Positions 44,594-56,500 of a stretch of 64,000 nt of DNA are shown piece by piece. The stretch is from Tridacna crocea (Eukaryota > Mollusca > Bivalvia > Cardiida > Cardiidae), in contig OX031058.1 in NCBI GenBank assembly GCA_943736015.1, positions 1,255,001 through 1,319,000 of the forward strand. Direction: 5' to 3'. The first letter of the stretch is position 1. Every line of letters begins with the position of its first letter. The notes under the pieces were generated by a model. That model was not told the origin of the DNA and did no database searches. It saw only the letters and a list, made by a program, of their open reading frames with translations. A program made the translations under genes and the position numbers.

Positions 44594-47500
44594 CTGAAAA
44601 AATATAATGATAATTATATGAACTATGCTGTGTAAAAACGGGGTTTAGTGCATTTGCAAAAAAATTTTGATTCAGGTCAGCCTGCGCAGTCCGCGCAGGC
44701 TGACCTGGGTTAAAACATTTTGCTATTGTATTACGAGACAAGCGTAATGAGAAAGAAATCCAGCAACAAGCCTTTAACAATCATTAATATTTATTAATTA
44801 ATAAAGATAAAAGAGTAAAAAAAGAGTTAAGTTGGAATGAAATTTTGACAATTTTTAATCTTAGAACGAGAAATGGAATAAATCTCCCGAAATTAAGAAT
44901 TATGTTTAGACTACAAAAAGTATGAAATTCTTGGTTCCTAAATCCTAAATTAATAATAGTTTTAACTTGCAAATAGATATGTGCAACCTGTATAAAAAAA
45001 AAAAGAAACAATTCTAGCTTACAGACGTATATTCCAGTTTAAATCCAACACTTTTCACTAATTCTGTATTCTCCAAGCCACAAGTCTAAGTTAAAGTCCA
45101 AAATCACCAAGTAAGTCACTCCTATTTATATCAGCTTGGAAAATTCAAGATTAGTCTTTTCAAGAAAGATGACATCGTGGACAAGTAATCAGCTTGTTTG
45201 CTAACAACCTGTTTCTAAGAATAACCACAATGGAAAAACCAATGAATGTTCCTCATGTTTCTAGAATATTTCTGAAAACAGGGCCCGTATTCACCAACCA
45301 TTCTTGAGAATATTCTTAGTCTTATATTCCAAGGTTTTCTAAATTTGTAAGTGACACAACTTCTGATTGGCTAAACCGAATGGTTTAGCCAATCAGAAGT
45401 TTTGTTACTTACAAATGTAGAAAATTTGGTTGGTAAATATCGGCCTAGGTCACTGTATATCCATTCTACATAACGATTGGTCAATTTTCCGCATATCCAA
45501 GGACCAGTCTTCCTCATGATCAAGTCAGTTTAAACGTGAAATGGATTTTTATCGATCCATAATTACTTGTGATGGATCTATAATAATGTAATGACAAGCT
45601 CGGTACAAGACACCACGAGGTTGTGTTTAACATATTTTCTCAAACTGCCGCTTATTTATAATAACATACCGCCGATTTTCCACACACTTGTACTCTATGC
45701 TTTTAGCGTTCAACTCGTCAGCAAGAACTTGTAAACTGGGGTCTTCACATTTCGAACTGGAAAATAATCAAAGTATTGAGAGTACAGGAATGAGGCGTGT
45801 TGTATTATCATGAAAAGAAGGATTGTGTCTCAAAAATTGAATCTTCGCTGTCCTGCACAAGATCTATTATTATACAAAAAAAGATTTTCACATGATCTGA
45901 TTGGATAATATACCCTGAACATTTTTATAATGTTATATATACACTGGCAAAACAAAGGCAAACGCAGTTTCCCTTTCGGGAGCTCCGTATACATGACTAC
46001 ACTGTCAACGCAACATCAAAAATGGCGGCGTTGATCAAGATTAACCATTCGGAACGCATCAGTCAATTCTACGAATCAAGCCTCGGATGTATGCCGACAG
46101 ACTACTTCCGGAAGGAACAACAACACCCCCATAACAAGAAATACAATGACGTCATTATCGCGCAAACATTCGAAAAATCTCGGCCAATCTTTCGATCCAG
46201 CCCAATTTTTCAAGTGCGTAATCAATGCAAGTCCTAAATTCAGCCATTTATGCTGCTGTAGTTAGACTTACCGTCATTCTACAGGATTTGTTGTCATTCG
46301 AAATGGTTACTAGTTGACATCATTTGGAATATCCCGAGAACTACGTAATGGGAAGTATCTGTCGAATAAGCGCTTCCGGTGATGCATGTCAAGTTTTTTA
46401 ACATATTATTCCGTCGGCATACATCCGAGGGTGGATCGAAAGATTGGCCTAGGTGTTCCGAATGCAAGATTAACATCAAGATTATGCGCCAAGCTGCACG
46501 TTTTATCACGTAATACCAAGGTTTCAGTGACGTCATTTCCCAGTGACGTCAGTTTTCATTGAATTGGGGCACTCAGAAAGGAAATTCTACTTTGTCCGCG
46601 TACATGATTTTTTAAAACCAAAAACAAGTAAAATTCAAGTAACCAACGTTGAAATAGTAAAACTTTGCAGTATAATAAATTCATTGTAGGGTCTTCGGCT
46701 CTGGACGACATGATTTACCACAGCCGTGAACAAGTTTCCAAGTCCCCTGCCTCTTGACCGTACTACTAATAAAATAATCTGTTCAACACAAACCCTAGGG
46801 GATCGTGTTTGACCGGTAAAACAGTTGGACATCTTGATATACTAGTAATTGTGATAAGCTCTATGAAAAAGGTCAGTAATTCCTGCTTAGCTGCCTAAAG
46901 GTTTGAAATAGTCCATGGGTAAATGCTATAAATCTTGCTGAAGTCAGCCTAAAACAATAACTAAAATGCATGTAGGTCATATCGTTGTGTAAAACACGGC
47001 GTTCAGTTACACGAACCTACCTGTCTCTTGTTGGCGATTCATTCAGCAATAATACAGTCGCCGATGTTACTACACCTGTACGTAAATATGGCAACTCAAA
47101 CATGGAAAAGTACCTAATGAAAAGACGAACAAGGCATGATTTTATTTTAAAAAAAAATGTTATTTTTCCCTCAAGCAGTAACATATATAAAATGAAATGG
47201 GTCAAGCTCTCTGAAATTGATAGTCTTGAAGAAAAATCACAAAGACATGGCCATTGACCTTTAGATGGAAAAAAGTCCACTTGAAGAAAATTAATGGATT
47301 CCAGTTGGACATGAACACAGGACCATCAAAACTTAAGATGACGACTTTACCACAGGGCTACAGAAGCAACTGGTATTTCATAATGTTTAAAATGTAGTTA
47401 TTCATCACTAGCAACAATGGCCATACCGTTACTAACGCGATACTACATTTTACTGCAAAAATACGAAAATCTCAGTATTTTCTTGTGGTTTCATTGTACA

Positions 47501-50500
47501 CTTCTAAAGCCACATTTTCACTCACACGAAAGTTAAGCATCTATGTTAAGATTTTCTAAAAATCTTGCAAAACGAAACCTTGTTTAATGCGCTTTTAACA
47601 AATGACCGACTATCGTCGTTATACTATACTTACGTGCCCTTTGCGTAGATCGGTACAACACTCGCATTAAGCATAATGAAAATATCACCGCTGGCTTTTT
47701 CAGCAAAACCTTTCGATGCTGCAATCCAAAATCCTCGCAAAGCGCTGACAGGGCAACTAGGGGTTGGCTCCCAGCCGGGACAAATTGTCCCCTCAGGGGG
47801 CATGCCGTCATTAGGGTCACTACACCACGAGATTCCGTTCCCTATATAACCTTTTGGATAAAACAAAAAATAAATAAACAAATTAACCATCAACAGAACG
47901 GTGCATCGTTGAAATGAAATGAGTCTTAAATTAACGGCCTATTAGCGACCAGAGGTAAACGATCCGAAGTCAAAATACAGACAAATTTCAATTAACCCAT
48001 TACCACACAATCCATACTTTTGACGCCCCTGAGAAAGAAGACTTTTGAAAACACTGTGGCAAACTGAGGAGAAAATGCTGGTAACCAGCATTTTCTCCTT
48101 TTCCCCACGGTGTTTTCTACCCTTACCAGAACAAATTTCTATTTTTCAGTCACCTTTATTTTGTCGTCTGCAAATGCTTTCAATTTGGACCAGTCTAAAA
48201 TTTTCTCGTGTGGTAATGAGTTAAACCTTTTAAAAGTATGGATGTATTAGGAGCCGTTTCCGATAGGAGGGTATTACCTTACAATATTTACACACGACAA
48301 AATTAATTCGACTTAAAGAAGAAATTTGATTGAAAGAAGAAATTATTGTTAGAAAATGATAAAATACTGGTTACCGGTGCACTCTCCTTTTCCCTCAGTC
48401 TTTTCAAAAGCTTGAAATAGGTTAAAGAAATACAGTGTTTCTGGAAATATGTTCCTTTATCAAATGACCGAAAGCTCTTGTTTACCTTAGGCTTGCTAAT
48501 TAACCCATTACCAAACGGGAATATTTTAGACTGGTCCAAATTGAAAGCATTTGCAGACGACGAAATAAAAGTGACTGAAAATTTGAAATTTGTTTTGTGA
48601 AGGGTAGAAAACATTGTTGGAAAAGGAGAAATGCTGGTTACCAGCATTTTCTCCTTTTCCCACAATGTTTTCTAAAGGCTTCTTTCTCAGGGGCGTCAAA
48701 AGTAGGGATTGTGTGGTAATGGGTTAAGTGAATTGCAACTTTCACACCGAGCATTTAACCCGTAATAATTTTATTTCAAACTCATCTCTTAGGGAAAATA
48801 TTTCCACTTATCTCATAACTCCTCTTGTTTTCAATATAGCAATTACGAATTTTCTTGTCCCACACACGTATGAGATATGAAAATAGTGCTATATTTGGTC
48901 AACATTCTGCTGACCTAGGTTCCTGAAGGAAAATAATGGTCAGTTCATTTTGTGCTAAATCATGATAAAGTCGTTCACTTTTAGGTTCAAAACAAAATCA
49001 ATTATAATGCAAGTTTTTTTCAGAACTTTTTTTTGTTCGTAATCTATTTGTCCAAGAAGCGACTAGGTTTTATGTAAATTTCATTTCACATTTTACATAT
49101 ATGCTTCGGTTTTAACACAATTATGAACTACACTTCTTGTAATACAAGTTATGTGATAAAAAGAATCTGACACTCGTTGGCTTTTGAGGTAAAATTTGTT
49201 AAACTCGTCAACAAAAAAAAAAACAACATTTTTTGTAGACTCGTTTAATAAAATTTCACATAAAAAACAAACAGATGTCAGATCCTACATATATCGGAAA
49301 AGTAGATCCAAGATCAGACAACAGACTTAAGGTAAGACCTGTGTAATGGAAAACAGCTATTTCCACTAAAATATCATCCTGCAAAATTAGCTATAATTAA
49401 AAATGTGTATTATTGAACCACTTTCACCCTTTCATTTTTTCCATGTTTTCCTTCTTTGAATTATCATTTATAAATCTAAAACCGCTATATTCTCAATTCA
49501 AAAAGAGATAATAATTACCTCCCTTTTCAGAAAACAAACAAAAGTATCAAAAAATAATTTCAAGACAGACATAAACGGAATTTCTGATCCGTTAGAAATC
49601 TGCAAAAATATTATTTATCCTTATTTATCAACTCATTAGAATTTTCACCGGAAGTGCATTACACATGTCCTATCTTAACACTTAGGCTGAGAAAGGCGAA
49701 TCAAAAATCTTTGTGGAAGATGTATCTCAAGATCAGACTGCACAGAACGTGTATAATTAAGGTTTTAGTATCGGGGTTGAAACGGTCATTTAACCTATTT
49801 AGCAGGAGAATGATTAAGGTGTACGGCTTCTAACTCTCGTGTTAAAATACGGAATCTACCGGGATTGGCCGAATAGCCTTTACGAAAACGTCGATGTTAA
49901 CTATATTTACCAATGAGCTGATGAGTCTTCGGCCGCTAACTCTAATAATAAGACGGAAAATGTCGAGATTGGCCGATTAGCCTTTACGAAAATGTCGATG
50001 TTTATCGAAGAGTTGGAGGCCGTAGACCATAAAGTAGTATTATATACAATACCAAGAAGTTTACCTGTCAGTGTATATGCTAAAGGAATGTATCGACGAC
50101 CTTCGTTACTGAATCTATGAACAAATGGGTACACATTCTCCCAAAACAGCGCCTGCATAAGAGAAAAGGTGGCTGTTTAAAAAACCTTAAGTCTTTTAAC
50201 AAACTACAAAATTTTAGACTTGTCAAAATTGAAAGAATTGCAGACGATAACGTTAATCTCACCAAAGATTTGAAATTTGTTTCAGGTAGGTAGGAAAACA
50301 TTGTAGGAAAGGAGAAAATGCTGGTTACCAGCATTTTCTTCTTTTCCCACAATGTTGTACAAAAGGCTTCTTTCACAGGGGTATGAAAAGTAGGAATTGT
50401 GTGGCAAAGGGTTAAGTCACTTTTTTTTTAAAAATCACAGTAGCAGGCAGTGGTCAACAATGCCGTATCAAAATGCATCTGAATTTAAATTATACTATTT

Positions 50501-53500
50501 AAAAGTTATGGAAATACTATAGTATTTGATAAAATGCCGATTTTGTTGTTGTATGGGCAGTACAAATTTTTGCCATAGAACAAAAAAAACGAATTTTCAA
50601 ACCGGGTGAAATATAAAAACAAAATCGTCAATTTACTTCGAAAACCTCGTAACTGCAACTTGTAACAAGCTGAAGTTACGAAATTTACGAAGTAAAACCG
50701 ACGAAATGATTTAGTGATATGGCAACCTTTGACCTAATTCAAAATTCATTATTCTACTGGCGAGTAACAGTTGGACTGACCGTACAAAAACAGAGTGTCA
50801 TTTTCACAATGATACCCATAATTTCAAATTATATGATTTAAAGTTAGAAGTAATTTAACACCCTATTATTTACTTTTGGCTTCTACTGGGACTTTAAGTG
50901 TGGAAGTATCGCTTTAGAAATATAAAATAGAAATACATGTAGATAGAAACACTGGAGCTTACTATGTTTTCTTATAGTACTAAGTATTTTGTATTCTATA
51001 AGTCTACTCTATCAATAACGGTATGATCGCTTTTTCTATCAGTACTTTCAGTACTTTGATTAACGAAGCAAATATATCTTCGGTTAAAATACATTTGTAG
51101 TTAAAGAAAAAAAAAAACTTGGTAATAAAGAGCAGCAAACATATCATTTGTCAAATCTACAGTCGTTTTAATTAATTAATTCATTCATTCATTTAAACAT
51201 ATTTATTTTCGATTGAGAAACAAGATCTTACAATTTATACTAATCTCTCTCGATTCATTGGAACTACACCAGTACTTGCACCGAATGTGTAGACCTATAT
51301 GAAAGAACCCAAAATTGACACCCGCTCCCGCATTTCGAACTCGGAACCTTTTCGGTTACGAGGCCGACGCTCTTCCCCACAACCACGGGTACCACATTCA
51401 TTCATTCATTCATTCATTCATTCATTCTCTGAAAATGTAAATCATACCTTATCCCGAGGTATGGAATGGTTGGTCAAGGTGACATAGTCTTTATACCGCG
51501 AGGCCGGGACATCACAAAGTGGTCTATAGAGAAACGCCGAGGAAAATTTGTCCCATATCTCGGTGCAGTTCCTAAACCTTTAAAACAAAACAATAAAAAA
51601 TCAAACTCTATGCAATTTTCAACAGTACATGTACATTCATTATTTGGTTTTGGCCGTATGTAGCTTTCAACATAATTGCTTTAGCCATAACACAGCTACA
51701 GCTCACTTATTCATAGATCTAATCACCTTGGGTTTCACAAGTACTATATATTATATGGTGGTATATATCTGCAACGAGATACGAGATAGCTATCATGGTA
51801 ATTTTAGAAAACTTATTAAAGTTTCCTGAAAATTGTATCGAGATAGTGAAAGTTTCCCGAGAAAAGGAATCACGATAACCTAAATATTTTAACCCAAAAT
51901 GTCTCATTCGTGCACGAGGCTGACATACGACATAAAAGTATCTTGATGGTTTTAGCTTTTTCTAGATATCTAAAAAAAGAAAATTCGCCATTTGGATGAA
52001 CTCGGTTATTTTTGACTTCTCAACACTGCAGTAAATAAAAATTCGATATGATTAACTACATATATTGAAGCTTCATAGTAATAGGCATCTCCGCGAGCCA
52101 AGTTTACGATCACTACGTGGATCTTACCTTGGCTGATTGAGCCCGATTTCGAGATTCCTGTGATGCGCCCTCTATTGGATGTTGGTTATTACCCCCCTTT
52201 ACATCATATTTCTAGAAGCAAATGAAATATCGTTTTACAAACCGCTTACGAATACACATGAAGCGATAAGCAGACATCCACGCGGGTTTCCATGTTTTAC
52301 CTTCTATTCGAAAGGTAGAGACCTTGTTATATTTTTATCAAAGATGAAATGCTACGAGCGATTTCATTCGTTGCAGCTAGAGCTGGCTGCACCCAATGAA
52401 AAAGCGTATCGGGTGAACATAAAAATCAAGCTCGATCCGCCAAGGGTAGAGTAGCGTAGTGAATCGTCGGCCTTGGCTTGCGAAGATGAGTAATGGGTAA
52501 GACAAGACTCGAAATTAACAGAAGTCTATAAAATCACACAGACGACTCGAAATGCCCCTTACGAATAACTTCAAAACCTTTCAGGGAAACGGAAATTCTT
52601 AAGGGTGTACAAAAAGATGCTCCGAAACCGTATCTTACTATAAATACCGTCAATGCCATTTGTGGATACTAACACAGTAACAGATACAGGTATCGCGATA
52701 TTTCTATCGTGAACATTTTTATCATCTAAATATTATTTCCATGACACTTTGAGATTTATCGCGATAGTTCTCATAAAATATCGCAATAGCTATCTCATAC
52801 ATCACGACAGAAATATGCGACCATAACTATGCCGGAGCCGTGAAAGTATTGCTGAACTCTATACCAAACAAAAAATTTTTGGACTAGTCCGAATTAAAAG
52901 CATTTGCAGACAACAAAATACATATGAATAAAAACTTGAAAATTGATTTGGGAAGGGTAGAAAACATTGTGGGAAAAGGAGAAAATGCTGGTTACCAGCA
53001 TTTTCTCCTTTTCCCACAATGTTTTCTATATGCTTCTTTCTCAGGGTCATTTAAAGTCGGGATTGTGTGGTAAAGAGTTAAGAGTACTGCCACGAAAAAC
53101 GTACTGTTTTGGGTGAGGATCTAACCCTGGGCAACGAGGTTACGAGTCCTATATATCACCACTGGGTACATAAGGTCATGTACCCGTTCGTCTTTTCGTC
53201 TGTCCGTTGCGTTCCGTAAGTGCGTCCCTCCCTTCCTCCCTTCGTTCGTTCGTTCGTCCGTTCGTCCGTTTGTTCGTTTAATCCTTCGTTCGACGGTCCG
53301 TCCGTCCGTGCGTTCGTTCGTTATTATAGGAGTTTAACAGTTATAACAGCTTAGGTCACGATGTTCAGTACATCTTTACGTGTGTTTCTTTGCTTTCTCA
53401 TACCAGTATACTAACATAACGTTTTTTAAAGTCACTGAGTACTTTTCTCCCATGCATCTGAGGCGAGAGGCTAGCAATCACCGGGAAATTTGTCTCAACT

Positions 53501-56500
53501 AGCATTCTAGCCCACAGCCAATCTTGTCACATTGACTATCATCAACATCAACAATCCTCGAACCCAAAATTGCCGATCTGGAAATTAGAACTTGCAACCT
53601 CCGTTTGTTTTCAAGTCCTGTACTCTACCGACTATGCTACCGAGGTCCGTATTCATTATCTCCCGCTAGATGGTATCCTACAAATACTCATCTATCTAAT
53701 TTGTGCATTCTGGGTACAGAACCGGACTACTTTTCAAAACTATACAACCCATTCGGCATACCTCGTGTGATGGGAGTTAGATGTCATTATCTCCCGCTAG
53801 ATGGCATTCTACAAATACTTATCTATCTAATTTGGGCATCCTGGGTACAGAACCGAACCACTTTTCTACGCAACAACCGTTACTTTGAATTTCAAACTAA
53901 AATAAATGTTTACTCAATAAAACGCTACCTGGTGCGATTCATTCAACTGTGATCAGCAGTCTAGAGAAATCTGGGGCTAAAACAGGCCTCATTTTCCTAC
54001 ACACATATTGATAAAAGCCATTTTCTCCATTGCTACTTTATAGCGCGTAATACTACAATCTCCCCGATAGCGGGAAGACAGGTCGAATCTTCGAAGAATA
54101 ATTATGACATGCACAGAGAACTGTCCGTATTTACCAACCATTCTTAAGAACGTTCATAGTCTCATTCTTCAGAATTTTATCAATGTGAAAGTAACAGAAC
54201 TTCTGATTGGCTAAACCAATTGGTTTAGTCAATCAGAAGTTCTGTTGTTTTCACAGTTGGAAAAACTTGAAGGACAAGACAAAGAATGCCCTAAAGAATG
54301 GTTGGTGAATATAGACCCGGATCTCGACTAAAGGGGGGAAAGAAGCCAGGTGTTAAAATGTTATCACTTGCTGCATTCCAGAATCGATGGGGTGCCCTCA
54401 ACCTCTCAAAGTACTTTGACACACAATCCCGAGCTTTAACGATCATGAGGTAGAAGACTTTTGAAAACATTGTGGTAGAAGGAGAAAATGCTAGTAACCA
54501 GCATTTTCTCCTTTTCCCACAATGTTTTCGACTCTATCGGAGATAGAAATAATTATTTTAGGTATATTTTGTCGTCTGTATATGCTTTCAATTTGGTCCT
54601 GTCTACAAATTTTGTCGTTTGGTAAAGAGTTAAACGGCGCTAAAGGTGGGTATTCTGATTTTTCACATCTCACCAAATTAAAATATATATATATATTACT
54701 GAAATTAATAAGAAAAAACAATACGAATCATCAATAATTAAGAATCATAAGATTAAAAAAAAAAAAAGTTTTTTGATGGTGTTCCCTTAAAAGACTACGT
54801 AGCCTCTTAAGGTATTTTTAGATTTTGCACAAAAAATAAAACATTATGGGAATATCAAGTGACTGGCACGTGACTAATCACGCTTAAATTCCAAAACATA
54901 ACAAACATGTAATTATTTTTCATATTGTCTTCATCGGGCGCTGTCTTTGAAGCTTCGTCTGTGTATTTCCGGTATGTAAATGAGCGAGTTTCTCATCTAA
55001 AAATAGACTGTTTCCCATCGGTGTCGACCTGGGCCGTTGTAAATCTATAATTTCTCTTGTTGTTGGATGGTTTTCGACTACTGGGGTTTATTGAATGAAA
55101 ATCAAAAGGTTTTGGGAGTGTGATGAGGATTTTTTTTTTTTTATTTTTGTAAAACTTTCATCCCAAAATCTGAAGGGCCACCTTTAAACTTTATCTCGCT
55201 AAAGAACTACAAAAACATTTTAATCCGATAGTAAAAATCCAATCATTGCTACTTTATTTAGGTAAGTTTTCGGGAATATAACTATCTACTTTTCGAACAG
55301 TGTAGATCCAAGATCAGACTGCACGTTCTGTGCAGTCTGATCTTGATCTACACTGTCCGCAAAAGGTCAGTAAGTCGCTCATAACAGCCTAATGCCTAAC
55401 ATTCTATCTGATCACAAAATACTTTGTTTTCTATGATTGGTGTTTAAAACTGTTTTCAACTTTATTTCGGTTACTTCGCAGCGGCTAGTTCACCTATACA
55501 TGCTTCATCGGAGTTATCAGTTGTTTTCATTAATTCGCACAATATTCGTTTTCAGCCACCTGCTGCTTTCCCATATAAACCATCATCTGGTTATTAGCAT
55601 TTTCTCCTTTCCAAAATGTTCTAAAATGTCATATTCTCGGGGTTGTTAAAACTCGACATTGTGAGGTAACGGGTAAAGCAAGAGGTATAGCGTGTCAGCC
55701 AGAGATTAATGGAAACTATTTCGACATACGATCGCATAATGTTCATGGTTGTGTTTTTTCATCCCAAACTTTACATCTTTGCGTTTATAGCTTTATTCAC
55801 CTTCTTGCTGCGTTGTCTGTGCGTATCATATCCTTCGAAGATCCGACCTGTCTGCTATGGCCCCCCCCCCACCCCCATTTTTGGGAGAATTGTAGTAATA
55901 CGTGTTATAATGTAACTATGGAGAAAATGGCTTTCATCAATACGTTCGAGGAGAAATCAGGCCTGGTTTAGCTCCAGATTTCTCTAAACTGTTGATCATA
56001 GGTGAACGAATCGCACCAGGTAGCGTTTTAATGAGTAAACGTTTATTTTAGTTTGAAATTCAAAGTAACGGTTATCGCGTAGAAAAGTAGTCCGGTTCTC
56101 TACCCAGAATGCCCAAATCAGATAGTTGTGTATTTATAGAACGCCATCTAGCGGGAGATAATGTTGTTGCCGAGCCACGGTAGCTCAGTTGGTGGCGTTA
56201 CAGGTCTTGTGAGGCTAGCTGCGGGTTCGATCCCCGACTAGGCCACTTTCCTTTCGAGGATTGATGATAGTCATCGCGGAAGGATTCATTCCCTTCTCAC
56301 CGCTGAACATTGTTTCGACGATGGTTATATGGGAAGCAGCCAGTGGCTTGGAGAGAATCTTGTGCGGGGTGCTGATTACAGAAACTCTAAAAAGCATTGA
56401 TGGGTGCGCTGGTCGCTGCAATATAATTGAAGCAATGTTGAAAACTGCGTTAAAACCAATCAATCAATCAATCCAATCAATCAATTATTCATCTTGTCCA

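Noticed and set aside
47630-47893. Fibronectin-II domain belonging to SEL1L
   Set aside because: The Cys/Trp-rich stretch first suggested FNII, but WCSDPND, RGFW and FAEKA identify an ADP-ribosyl cyclase exon.
56168-56245. A genuine tRNA gene
   Set aside because: A and B boxes are present but the acceptor stem does not pair and a SINE body with CAAT tail follows; the same holds for 6,850, 43,450 and 63,700.
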